A DNA stretch of 64,000 nt, taken from an uncultured Dermabacteraceae bacterium (GTDB lineage: Bacteria > Actinomycetota > Actinomycetes > Actinomycetales > Dermabacteraceae). The translations under genes and the position numbers were made by a program. This document shows positions 31,540 to 40,768 of the stretch, one piece after another. Within the stretch, counting starts at the first letter, position 1, and the number at the start of each line of letters is the position of its first letter. Under the pieces are notes generated by a model that worked only from the letters and a program-made list of their open reading frames with translations, searched no databases and was not told the DNA's origin. The stretch is taken from assembly GCA_946223075.1 (NCBI GenBank), contig CAMILZ010000008.1:1-64000 (forward strand), written 5' to 3'.

Positions 31540-34500
31540 CTACCCGAGCTGCGCGAGCATCTCCCCCAGTTGCTCCTCGCTCGGGTGCTCCGTGATGTCG
31601 ACCGTGCGTTCCGCGGCGACGTAGTGAAATTTCGTCTCGATTTTCTCGAGGGGCACCCCCGTCCTCTGGTGCCAGGCGAGGCGGTACACGGTGAGCTGAA
31701 GTGCCTTGCGCGCGAGTTCCTCACCCGAGGGGACGCGGCCCGTTTTCCAGTCGACGATCCACACGCCCTCGCTGTGAGGGTTCCGGTAGACCGCGTCGAT
31801 CACGCCCGAAAGGAACGCCCCTTCGAGCGCAAGCGAGACCGGTACCTCGAGGGCGAGGGGCGTCATCTGCGCAAACACCGACCGTTCGAACTTCGCCCTC
31901 AGTTCCTGCAGGCTCTCGCGCGTATCGTCGTCGTCCTGGTCAAGCGAGAGATCATCCACGTCGAGAAGTGCGCCGTGGGCATGAGTGTCCTCGACCCACG
32001 CGTGAAAGCGCGTACCGAGACGCGCACTCACGGAGGGCTTTCGGGGCATGGGCCTCACGAGTTCACGCACGCGCTCGAGCGCGTTCGCACCCGAGAGCGC
32101 CACGAGGTCCGAGGGGCTGAGGCGCGCCGGCACGTGCACGCTTCGCGCCTCGTGTTCGGCGCGCCGGTTGGCGATCATGTGCCGCGCGGCCTCGGTGAAA
32201 AGGGCAAGGTCGGCAACCCCCTGGTTACCGAGGTCACCGAGGTCACCGGCGAGGGCGTCGGCCGCGCTCTCGCGGGCGGTTCCGACGGCAGCCTTCGCCT
32301 CCTCGATGTCTTTTTCGCGCGCGTGAGCCTCAGCGGGCCATGAGGCGAGGCGAGGAGCGGATTCGAGCGGATTTTCAGCGCCGACCTCGCCTTCGAGCTC
32401 CACGATTTTCACGCCGTCAAGCGCGCCGATCTCTTTCGCGAAACGCGAGGGGCGGCGCGGCTTTGTGGCGCCCTCGACCCACGCGGCATGGGTAAGGAGC
32501 GCGCTCTTTTTCGCGCGCGTGAGCGCAACATACATGAGCCGCCGCTCTTCACGGAGGCTCTCGGCGCCGTTTTCGAGGCGGAATTCCTCAAATTTTTCGT
32601 CGAGGTCCACCTGGGTCGCGGCCTCGGCCCAGCGAAGCTCGGCGAGGATCTCTTCGTCGCCACGAAGTTCCACGGGAATGGTCGCGAGCGAAAGCTCGTT
32701 GATCCATCCCGGTTCGCGCGGCGCGGGGTACTCCCCTGCACTCTCGGGCTTCGCGGCGCTCTGGCGCGTGTAGGAGGGGAAGCTGCCTTCGGTCAGCGAG
32801 GCAATCGCAACGTGGTCCCATTCGAGGCCCTTTGCGGCATGCACGGTCGAGATGACGACGACGTTTGGGTCGCTCGCGCGCGTGGGTGCGGCTTCGAGGC
32901 CGCGTTCTTCGGTCTCGGACACATCGAGGTGCGCGAGAAACGCCGCGAGGCTCGGAGCGCTCGCGGTGCGGGCGTAGCTCGCCGCATGTGCGCGCAGCCG
33001 CTCGATGTTGGCGAGGGCGTGCTGATCGTCGCGCCGCGGATCCGATTCGAGTGCGATATCAACGCCGAGGGCACGCACGGCGACCGTCACGAGGTCCGGA
33101 ATGTCAAGGCCCTGGGCTGCGCGGACCTCCCTCACGATCTGCGCGAGGTGGGTGAGGCGCTCGCGCGCGAGTGCGCTCAGGCGCCCACCCGACGGGCTCA
33201 CGAAGTCGCTCGGCGGTAGCGAAGTCACGGCATCGACGAGGGTGAATGCCGCCGCCGGGTCGGTACGCGCCATGTTTCCGCCCTCGCTTCGCTCGAGCAC
33301 GCGTCGCCACGCGCCGAGCACGGCGATATCGGCGGGGGCGATGTGGAAGCGAGGCCCCTCGAGGAGTTCCACGAGCGCATCGGAGCGCGAGGCATCGCTC
33401 GCGACTTCGAGCAGAGATCGAACATCGCTCACCTCTCGCTGCGCGAGGAGTGAATCGCCGCCGGCAACGCTTACGCTCAGTCCCGCCGACTCAAGCGCCG
33501 ATTGCAGAGTCGGGATCCGCGAGCGCGAACGTACGAGAACAGCGAAGCTCGGAGGATTGTCGTCGAGAGCTTCGCTCTCGGCTTCGTGTGCGGCGCGGAT
33601 GCTTGAGATCCACTCGGCTATTGCACGGGCCTCATCGAATTCGGTCGCGTGCGCGGCAACGGTGATCGCGCCGGGGCCCGCACCGGGGCGCGGGGCAAGC
33701 GTCGGAACCGTGACCCCGGCCGTGCTGCCCGCAAGGGGCCCACTGATCGCGTTCGCCCCCGCGAGCAGGGCCGCGTCGTTGCGCCAGGACGTGCTAAGCG
33801 TGTACTGACGCACGGGCTGCTCCTCGCTTCCCCACCGTTCAACGAACGCCGAGAGGGAGGCAGCCGAAGCACCGCGCCACCCGTAGATCGCTTGGTTCGG
33901 ATCGCCCACGGCGCACGTCGCGTGTCCCGCGCCGAAGAGCGTCGCGAGCAGCTGAAGCTGGGCAACGGAGGTGTCTTGAAATTCGTCGAGGAGCACGACC
34001 CGATGTTGCGCACGCGCGTCTTCCCGCACCTCGCCGCTCGCTTCGGCAATGGCCGCGGCGAGGCTCACCTGGTCGGAAAAGTCGATTGCGCCGCGTTCGC
34101 GTTTTTCGCGCGCGAACGCTTCGAGGAGAGGCACGAGGGCCCGGCGTTGCTCGAGCACACGCCACAGCCGCTTCACGCTCGCGGGCGCGGTGCGCTTCTT
34201 CCCGCCCTCGCCCTGGAGCGGGAGATTCATGGTCTCGACCTCGATCTCGCGGAGGTACTCGTCAAGGTCGCGCGCGGTGCGGAGGTGATCGCTCAGCGCG
34301 CCGGAAAGCGAGAGCACGGCGGAGGCCACCGTCCCGCTCGAGTGGTCGAAGGGAAGTTCGCCATGCCACGATTCGACGAGGTCGTAGGCGATCTGCCACG
34401 CGGCCGCGGGCGGCAGCACGGTGAAGTCCGGATCGACGCCAACGCGGAGTGCGTGCTCGTGCACGAGATCGAGCGCGAACCCGTTGTAGGTCGCGACTCG

Positions 34501-34854
34501 CGGGGATTGCCCGCCAAGCTGCACGGTGCTTGCCGCGAGCGTCGCCGGCGGCTCAATCCCGGCCGGTTCCATCGCCGAGGCGAGGCTCGAGAGCCTTCGG
34601 TCAATGCGCTCGGCAAGCTCGTGCGCGGCCTTCTTCGTGAAGGTGAGCCCGAGCACATGGCGCGGCTCCACGAGTCCGTTCGCGATGAGCCACACGACTC
34701 TCGCGGACATCGTCTCGGTCTTCCCGCTCCCCGCCCCCGCAACAACGAGGGCCGGGGCGAGCGGTGCTTCGATCACCGCGACTTGTTCGGGGGTCGGTTC
34801 GGGCTGGCCGAGCAGGCGGGCGACCTCGCGCGCGCCAAAGCGCACCTCTCTCAC
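31540..34854 (-). CDS. adnB: Helicase-nuclease subunit AdnB (UvrD-like helicase with RecB-type nuclease)
   Basis: A 1104-residue motor-nuclease, the size of mycobacterial AdnB. The helicase motifs are AGAGSGKTETMSARVVWLI, LLDEFQDTSVAQLQLL, AVGDPNQAIYGWRGAS, VSTVHAAKGLEWDHV-type (here VISTVHAAKGLEWD) and LMYVALTRAKKSALL. The C-terminal nuclease shows GTRFHAWVEDTHAHG and VDWKTGRVPSGEE, with the catalytic D-x-K and Q in LQLTVYRLAWH. With AdnA it forms the heterodimer that resects double-strand breaks in actinobacteria lacking AddAB. I start at the GTG at 34854, which overlaps the adnA stop in GTGA. Longer upstream codons lie inside adnA. Confidence 0.93.
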   Translation of the reverse strand: MREVRFGAREVARLLGQPEPTPEQVAVIEAPLAPALVVAGAGSGKTETMSARVVWLIANGLVEPRHVLGLTFTKKAAHELAERIDRRLSSLASAMEPAGIEPPATLAASTVQLGGQSPRVATYNGFALDLVHEHALRVGVDPDFTVLPPAAAWQIAYDLVESWHGELPFDHSSGTVASAVLSLSGALSDHLRTARDLDEYLREIEVETMNLPLQGEGGKKRTAPASVKRLWRVLEQRRALVPLLEAFAREKRERGAIDFSDQVSLAAAIAEASGEVREDARAQHRVVLLDEFQDTSVAQLQLLATLFGAGHATCAVGDPNQAIYGWRGASAASLSAFVERWGSEEQPVRQYTLSTSWRNDAALLAGANAISGPLAGSTAGVTVPTLAPRPGAGPGAITVAAHATEFDEARAIAEWISSIRAAHEAESEALDDNPPSFAVLVRSRSRIPTLQSALESAGLSVSVAGGDSLLAQREVSDVRSLLEVASDASRSDALVELLEGPRFHIAPADIAVLGAWRRVLERSEGGNMARTDPAAAFTLVDAVTSLPPSDFVSPSGGRLSALARERLTHLAQIVREVRAAQGLDIPDLVTVAVRALGVDIALESDPRRDDQHALANIERLRAHAASYARTASAPSLAAFLAHLDVSETEERGLEAAPTRASDPNVVVISTVHAAKGLEWDHVAIASLTEGSFPSYTRQSAAKPESAGEYPAPREPGWINELSLATIPVELRGDEEILAELRWAEAATQVDLDEKFEEFRLENGAESLREERRLMYVALTRAKKSALLTHAAWVEGATKPRRPSRFAKEIGALDGVKIVELEGEVGAENPLESAPRLASWPAEAHAREKDIEEAKAAVGTARESAADALAGDLGDLGNQGVADLALFTEAARHMIANRRAEHEARSVHVPARLSPSDLVALSGANALERVRELVRPMPRKPSVSARLGTRFHAWVEDTHAHGALLDVDDLSLDQDDDDTRESLQELRAKFERSVFAQMTPLALEVPVSLALEGAFLSGVIDAVYRNPHSEGVWIVDWKTGRVPSGEELARKALQLTVYRLAWHQRTGVPLEKIETKFHYVAAERTVDITEHPSEEQLGEMLAQLG

Positions 34855-37800
34855 ATGTCCTCCTGGAAGAGCGGGCACGACCGCTTCACGGGGCACACCG
34901 TGCAGTGTGGGTTGCGCACGAGGTTCACGCGCGCGGAACGCAAGCGCGCATCGATGTCGCGCACGAGCTTCTCGAACCATTCGGGGTCATCGCCCTCGCC
35001 GAGCGGCGGCTGGTGCCGAACCGCGGTCGACTTTGCGTCCGTGCCCACGTACACGAGGCTCGCCCCCTCGACGTTGTCTTCACCTTCGATCTGCGAAAGC
35101 GCGTACTGGTAGGCGGCGAGCTGCGGGTCGCGTTCGGCCTCTGCTTTCGACTTCGCGGTTCTCCCTGTCTTGTAATCCACGACCCTCACGCCGCCCGCGT
35201 CACGCTCGAGACGGTCGATCGAGCCGCGGATCTCGACGTTCTCGCCGAGCGTGGCCGAGAATCGTTTTTCGACCGCGTCGACTTCCGGATGCGCGCTTTG
35301 ATAGGCGCCGAGCTTCTCGAGCATCTGAATGATGCGCGCACGTTCGGCCCGCGTGCGCCAGTTCTGCTCCTCCACATTGCCTGCGGGCTGGGCCTTCTCG
35401 AACTCGGCCACGAGTTCAGCCGCACCGGCTCGCGGGTGGGCCTCGGCAAGCGCGTGTATCAGGGTGCCGACTTCCTGGGCCGCTCCCCCGGCGTTGCGCG
35501 CGCCAGCGCTCTCGAGCAGGAACGCGCGCGGGCACTGCGAAGCCGTTGCGAGGCTCGACGGGGAAAGGGTGAGCATGCCGCCAGCGGGGAGCGCGGGATC
35601 GGTCCGCGTGAGCGCCTGGTGGTACCACGTTTCGGGGTTCGCACTCTCAATTCCTTCGCGCTCGAGAGCAGCCAGGAGTGCGGCGACGTGGGCGCGTGTG
35701 GCGCTGCCCGGCGGCTCGGCGGGAAAAGCCCGGGCAAGGGCGGCAACGAGCTGGCGGGCTTCGGGGAACGGGCCGGGGCTTCGGCTTTCGAGGGCCGACG
35801 CCACCCAGCCGCGCGGCACACCTTCACCTTGCGCGGCGCTCTCGAGCACCCGGAATAGGCCTGATGGTGACGTGTCCTCGTTTTCCACCGCGGTGACGAG
35901 GATGCGTTTTCGCGCGCGTGAGAGTGCCGCGACCGCAAGCCGGATCTCGTCGTTGAGGTTCGCCCTTCGCCGAATCGCGCGCATTTCTGTGCGGTTCGGC
36001 GCGAGGCCGGGCTCGTCGAGGAGGAGCGCGAGGTCGGCGGCGCCGAGGATTCCCGAGCGAAGGCGAAGGTTCGGCCAAACACCTTCGTTGAGTCCCGCGA
36101 GGATCACGGTGTCGAAGCTCTCCCCCGCGACGGCGGCGGGGGTGAGCACGCGAACGATCCCGCCGACCCTCCCGCGAGCGCTGAGCGAATCTTCGGGAAC
36201 GGCCTGGGATTCGATGTGTGCCATGAATACGGCGATGTCGTCGCCTCCGCGGCGTTCCTCATAGCGATCCGCGGCCGTAAAGAGTGCCCCGAGAGCATCG
36301 AGGCGTACGTTCGCGAGAGTCGCACGCGAGCGTGCCTGCACGCTTGAAACCGAAGCGATTGCGTCATTTTGCCAACGGGACGCGAGGTGCGAGGCCTCCC
36401 ACGCGGCCCAGAGCAGCGGGAGGATTCCGGCCCCGCGAGCGGCAGCGATGGCCTCGCGCATGCGGCGTAGGCGGCGAAGGGGCGATGTCACCGCGCGGAG
36501 ATAGCGCTCCCTGCCGCTGGAGGCGCTTTCATTGCCGTTCGACGCGGGCGGCAGCGGCACGTCGGTGTCGTCAACAATCGCGAGAATCGCCGCGTCGCCG
36601 AGCGCGTGCGTACCGTGCGCAAGTGCCCAGCGTCGCAGTTCGCGCACCATGCCGTCGTCGATCCCGCCCCACGGTCCGCGCAGAATCTCCACGAGGCGCT
36701 CGGCGCGGAGCTGCTCGAGCCCAAGCCCCCACGCAAGGATCGTGAAGAGGTCACGGATGACGGGTTCGTCCCTAAGCGGGGTTGCGCGAAGAGGAGCCTG
36801 GGCGTCGATGCCCACGCGCGTGAGGCGTTCCGCGAGGGCGCGTGCCGCCGAGGCGGACCGGCAGACGACGACGACGTCGTCGCGCGGCACATTGTGCACG
36901 GCGCCGAGGAGTCGAATCGCCGTGGCGATGTCGCGGGCTTCGCCCTCCTCGCTCGCGGCGACGGCGAGGGCAAAGGCCTCCGGTTCGCCCTCCTCGATCT
37001 CTCTTTTCCGCAGGGAACTCGGCGCCCCCTCGAGCGGAAGGCGCGAGGCAAGCGACGCGGCAACGCGCGCGAGAGCTGGGTCGTGGTCGAAGCTGACGTT
37101 GAGCGCGATGGACGCGCATTCGCGGTGGGCGAGCGCAGGCGAGTTCGCGATGCGCGAGGCCGCATCAGCCATGCCCCCGCGGAAACCCTCCACTGTCGCA
37201 TCGGGGCTCGATGTCACGAGAACCTGCGAGGCGCGTGCCGCGAGCGCTTCAACGATTCGCACGCCGCTCGCGGTGTAGTCCTGCGCGTCGTCGACCGCGA
37301 AGAGATCGAGCGTCTCTCCTTCCTCCGCGAGGGCACACGCGCGCTCCACAAGCACGCCGGAGTCGAGTCGCGCGCCAGCATCGATCGCCATGGACCCTTC
37401 GAGCGCGAGCGAGTCGAGGTAGGACTCGAAAATCGGTGCGGCGGAGCGCCATTCCTCGCGTCCGTGCTCCGCGCCGAGGGCAGCGAGCCGAGCGGGCGTG
37501 ATCCCGCGCTCGGTGCAGCGGCTCACGAGGTCGCGAAGCTCGGCCCGAAACCCCGCGAGCGGAATCGCAGCGGGGTCGATCGACTCGGGCCACGCCGCGG
37601 GGATCTCCGCGAGAAGTTCCTCGAGAAGCGCGTCCTGATCGGCGCCGGTCACGAGGCTCGGTTGCGCGTGCCCCTTGCGCGCCGCCTCTTCACTCACGAG
37701 GGCAAACGCGTACGCAAGAGGCGTCATAATCGTGGGGAGGTCAAGCTGCCCTTCATCGCCCGCACCGCGGGCAGCCATGGCCCGCCGCGAGAGCTCTTCG

Positions 37801-38066
37801 CGAAGGAGCCGGGCGCGCTCCCTCGTGGGGGCGAGGAGCACGACCGAACGGGGCTCGGTACCCTCTCGCATCGCTGCCCATGCGGCGTGGGCACACAGGG
37901 AGGACTTCCCGCTTCTCGGTGGACCGTAGGCAAACGTCGGGCCTCCTCGCCCGACTAGCGCAAGCGCGTGCGCCTGCGCCACGCCCGGAGTCACGAGCGT
38001 GAAATCCGCGAGCTTCGCAGGGGACGAAAGTGGCGCAAGCCGCAGGCCCGCGGGCTTTTCCTGCAT
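34851..38066 (-). CDS. adnA: Helicase-nuclease subunit AdnA (with iron-sulfur nuclease domain)
   Basis: A 1071-residue partner of AdnB. Walker A is YGPPRSGKSSLCAHAAW and motif II is DLFAVDDAQDYTASG, the unusual DDAQ form of AdnA. The nuclease domain contains GTLIHALAEAHPRAG, IRGSIDRLERDAGGVRVVDYKTGR and QLAAYQYAL. Cysteines CPRAFLLE and the terminal CTVCPVKRSCPLF match the four-cysteine [4Fe-4S] clasp of AddB/AdnA-type nucleases. GGAGGGG lies six to seven bases before the ATG, an exceptionally strong ribosome site for this window. It is the first gene of adnA-adnB and is divergent from the TetR gene. Confidence 0.93.
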   Translation of the reverse strand: MQEKPAGLRLAPLSSPAKLADFTLVTPGVAQAHALALVGRGGPTFAYGPPRSGKSSLCAHAAWAAMREGTEPRSVVLLAPTRERARLLREELSRRAMAARGAGDEGQLDLPTIMTPLAYAFALVSEEAARKGHAQPSLVTGADQDALLEELLAEIPAAWPESIDPAAIPLAGFRAELRDLVSRCTERGITPARLAALGAEHGREEWRSAAPIFESYLDSLALEGSMAIDAGARLDSGVLVERACALAEEGETLDLFAVDDAQDYTASGVRIVEALAARASQVLVTSSPDATVEGFRGGMADAASRIANSPALAHRECASIALNVSFDHDPALARVAASLASRLPLEGAPSSLRKREIEEGEPEAFALAVAASEEGEARDIATAIRLLGAVHNVPRDDVVVVCRSASAARALAERLTRVGIDAQAPLRATPLRDEPVIRDLFTILAWGLGLEQLRAERLVEILRGPWGGIDDGMVRELRRWALAHGTHALGDAAILAIVDDTDVPLPPASNGNESASSGRERYLRAVTSPLRRLRRMREAIAAARGAGILPLLWAAWEASHLASRWQNDAIASVSSVQARSRATLANVRLDALGALFTAADRYEERRGGDDIAVFMAHIESQAVPEDSLSARGRVGGIVRVLTPAAVAGESFDTVILAGLNEGVWPNLRLRSGILGAADLALLLDEPGLAPNRTEMRAIRRRANLNDEIRLAVAALSRARKRILVTAVENEDTSPSGLFRVLESAAQGEGVPRGWVASALESRSPGPFPEARQLVAALARAFPAEPPGSATRAHVAALLAALEREGIESANPETWYHQALTRTDPALPAGGMLTLSPSSLATASQCPRAFLLESAGARNAGGAAQEVGTLIHALAEAHPRAGAAELVAEFEKAQPAGNVEEQNWRTRAERARIIQMLEKLGAYQSAHPEVDAVEKRFSATLGENVEIRGSIDRLERDAGGVRVVDYKTGRTAKSKAEAERDPQLAAYQYALSQIEGEDNVEGASLVYVGTDAKSTAVRHQPPLGEGDDPEWFEKLVRDIDARLRSARVNLVRNPHCTVCPVKRSCPLFQEDM

Positions 38067-38204
38067 TCTTTCCCCTCCTTTGACTGACCTGATCTACGGT
38101 ACGCGTGGAAATTTCACCCCATCGCGGGCCGCGGACAAATAAACTACCCAGATAAGATCGCGTCGCATTGATCGCAAGCGCCAACCGAGCATTCAGGAGA
38201 CACC

Positions 38205-38816
38205 ATGCGCCGCCGCCTCCCTCGCGCAGAACGCCGCGCCCAGCTTCTCGACGTCGCCACGTCATGTTTCGGTGAGCACGGATACCATCCCACCTCAATG
38301 GACGACATTGCGGAGGCCGCGGGCGTCACGAAGCCCGTGCTTTATCAGCACTTCGATTCTAAAGAAGATCTGTACATCGCCGTGATCGAGCAGATCGGCG
38401 AGGTTCTTCGCGACCGCATCGACGACTTCGCGTTCGAGGGCGCCACAACCAAGGATCGCGTGCGCGAAGGCATCGAAGTATTCTTCGGCGTGTTCGACGC
38501 TCGCTCAAGCATGCTCAAGCTCTTCTTCGGCAGCGAGTACGTGACAGATCGCGTGCAAGAGGAAGTGACGCGCGCCACCTCGCGCGCCGCTGAATCGGTC
38601 GGTGCGCTCCTTGCTCGCGCTCGCGAGCTCTCCCCCGAGCAGGCCGTCGTTGTGGGGCGAACCTTCGTGACGTCCGTGCAAGCGATCGCGCGTGAAGCGG
38701 ACGGCGCCTCGACCGAGCGCCGCGAAATGATGCTTTCATCACTCGCGAATTTGCTCACGGGCGGCATCCGGGCATTCGAACCTCGCGACGAGGAGCTCAC
38801 GAAAAATCCCGAGTAG
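38205..38816 (+). CDS. TetR-family transcriptional regulator
   Basis: A 203-residue repressor-type protein. The N-terminal helix-turn-helix is clear: RRAQLLDVATSCFGEHGYHP and MDDIAEAAGVTKPVLYQHF. The C-terminal ligand domain is unremarkable. In Mycobacterium the corresponding TetR gene (Rv3208, from memory) also precedes the DUF3107 gene and a DEAD helicase. The ligand is unknown. AGGAG lies six bases before the ATG. I see no clear palindromic operator in the 138-base divergent region with adnA. Confidence 0.92.
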   Translation: MRRRLPRAERRAQLLDVATSCFGEHGYHPTSMDDIAEAAGVTKPVLYQHFDSKEDLYIAVIEQIGEVLRDRIDDFAFEGATTKDRVREGIEVFFGVFDARSSMLKLFFGSEYVTDRVQEEVTRATSRAAESVGALLARARELSPEQAVVVGRTFVTSVQAIAREADGASTERREMMLSSLANLLTGGIRAFEPRDEELTKNPE

Positions 38817-39013
38817 GCGCTCTCAGCGAACGCTGCACGCTTTTTCTTCCGCGGTCGATACACTGGGAGAAGTGTGCGCTGCGCGGCCAGCCCGCCGAGC
38901 GCCGCTGACCTTTTGCCGCGCCCCCGACCCTCGAAGCGATATCACCGAGGCTCGTGCGGTGTGTGCGGCTCGCAAACCGTGCGCCCAGTGCGCACATGAG
39001 AAAAGGACACCCC

Positions 39014-39235
39014 ATGGAAATTCGCATTGGCGTCACGCATTCGTCGCGGGAACTGTCGCTCGAGACCGACATGAGCGCAGAGGATCTCTCCGCGCTCGTG
39101 GAGAAGGCCATCGCTGAGAGCTCGCTCCTCACGGTCAAGGACACCAAGGGACGCACGGTTCTCGTGCCCGGGGCGCGCATCAACTACGTCGAGTACTCGA
39201 CCGAAGAGCCGCGCCGCGTCGGATTCCTGGGCTAA
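39014..39235 (+). CDS. DUF3107 family protein
   Basis: A 73-residue actinobacterial protein (TB9.4-like): MEIRIGVTHSSRELSLETDM, then TVLVPGARINYVEY and a C-terminal RRVGFLG, the family signature. Predicted to be an ATP-binding-like small alpha/beta protein in some annotations; its role is unknown. I start it at the ATG at 39014, with AAAAGGA eight bases upstream. The upstream codons from 38954 read as random sequence. It lies 19 bases before the DEAD-box helicase gene and is probably co-transcribed with it. Confidence 0.88.
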   Translation: MEIRIGVTHSSRELSLETDMSAEDLSALVEKAIAESSLLTVKDTKGRTVLVPGARINYVEYSTEEPRRVGFLG

Positions 39236-39254
39236 CGGAAAGTAGTACCGGAAC

Positions 39255-40748
39255 GTGACTGACAACCAGACTTTCGCCGACTTCGGCGTGCGCGAGGACA
39301 TCGTCTCCTCGCTCGCCGAGAAAGGCATTACGACCCCCTTCCCGATCCAGGCCATGACCCTTCCGATCGCCCTCAAGGGCCGGGACATCATCGGCCAGGC
39401 GAAAACCGGCACGGGCAAAACGCTCGGCTTCGGCATTCCCGCCCTCGAAACGGTGGACAGCGAGATCGCCGAAACCGACTCGGCATTTGGCAAACCGCAG
39501 GCCCTCATCGTGGTGCCCACGCGTGAGCTCGCCGTCCAGGTGAGCACCGACATCCAGGCCGCGGGCAAGCGCGGCGGTGCGCGCGTGCTCACGGTCTACG
39601 GCGGCCGCTCGTATGAGCCGCAAATCGAGGCCCTCAACAAGGGCGTCGACATCGTCGTAGGCACTCCGGGTCGTCTCATCGACCTCATGCGCCAGAAGTA
39701 TCTCGACCTCTCGCACGTGAAAGTCGCGGTTCTCGACGAGGCCGATGAGATGCTCGATCTCGGCTTCCTCGAGGACGTCGAAAAGATCCTCAAGGCCGCG
39801 CCTGCGAAGCGCCAGACCATGCTCTTCTCGGCTACGATGCCCGCGCAGATCATGGCGCTCGCGCGCCGCTTCATGACGCACCCCACCCATATTCGCGCCC
39901 ACGATCCGGGCGACACGGCCCGCACGAAGGCCGACATCACCCAGGTGGTGTACCGCGCGCATCAGCTCGACAAGATCGAAGTTCTCGCCCGCATTCTGCA
40001 GGCGGAGGGCCGCGGGCTCACGATCGTGTTCACGCGCACGAAGCGCGAGGCCGACCGTACCGCCCACGACCTCGAGTCGCGCGGATTCGCCGCTGCGCCC
40101 CTCCACGGTGACCTCGGCCAGGGCGCGCGCGAGCAGGCACTGCGCGCGTTCCGCACGGGCAAGATCGACGTTTTGATCGCGACCGATGTCGCGGCGCGCG
40201 GCATCGACGTTGACGATGTCACCCACGTCATCAACTACACGGCACCCGAGGACGACAAGACCTTCCTGCACCGCACGGGCCGCACGGGCCGCGCCGGCAA
40301 GCGCGGCACGGCCGTGACGTTCGTGGACTGGGAAGATCTCGCTCGCTGGGCGCTCATCGCCCGCCAGCTCGGTCTCGAATCGACCGAGGCACGCGAAACC
40401 TACTCCACCTCGCCGCACCTGTTCAGCGACCTCAACATTCCCGAGGGCGCGAAGGGCACGCTGCCGAAGGAGAAGCGCACTCGCGCGGGTCTCGATGCCG
40501 AAGAGATTGAAGATCTCGGCGGGCCCGATTCGCGTGAGCATCGCGGCGCTCATGGCCGTGGCCGAAGCCGCGGGGACGGTCGCGGGCGCGGAAGTAGCCG
40601 TCGCGGCGGCCGCGGACACGGCCGAGGAAGCAAGGACACCGCCGAGAACGGTGCAAAGGCCGAGGGCGAGAAGACACCCAGGAAGCGCCGCCGCCGTTCG
40701 CGCACGCGCCGCGTCAACGGCAAGGTCGTCGAGCGCAAGAACGACTAG
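39255..40748 (+). CDS. DEAD-box ATP-dependent RNA helicase
   Basis: A 497-residue RNA helicase. Q motif GITTPFPIQAMTLPIAL; motif I AKTGTGKT; Ib TPGRLIDL; II DEADEMLDLGF; III SATMP; IV TIVFTRTKREADR; V VLIATDVAARGIDVDDV; VI HRTGRTGRAGKRG. The C-terminal 100 residues are rich in Gly, Arg and Lys (RGRGSSRRGGRGHGRGS, RKRRRRSRTRR) and should bind RNA non-specifically. It is RhlE-like and probably acts in ribosome assembly or RNA decay. The GTG start has TAGTAC six bases upstream, so it may also have its own promoter. Confidence 0.93.
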   Translation: MTDNQTFADFGVREDIVSSLAEKGITTPFPIQAMTLPIALKGRDIIGQAKTGTGKTLGFGIPALETVDSEIAETDSAFGKPQALIVVPTRELAVQVSTDIQAAGKRGGARVLTVYGGRSYEPQIEALNKGVDIVVGTPGRLIDLMRQKYLDLSHVKVAVLDEADEMLDLGFLEDVEKILKAAPAKRQTMLFSATMPAQIMALARRFMTHPTHIRAHDPGDTARTKADITQVVYRAHQLDKIEVLARILQAEGRGLTIVFTRTKREADRTAHDLESRGFAAAPLHGDLGQGAREQALRAFRTGKIDVLIATDVAARGIDVDDVTHVINYTAPEDDKTFLHRTGRTGRAGKRGTAVTFVDWEDLARWALIARQLGLESTEARETYSTSPHLFSDLNIPEGAKGTLPKEKRTRAGLDAEEIEDLGGPDSREHRGAHGRGRSRGDGRGRGSSRRGGRGHGRGSKDTAENGAKAEGEKTPRKRRRRSRTRRVNGKVVERKND

Positions 40749-40768
40749 ACAACCTTTCGTTTTCGCGA

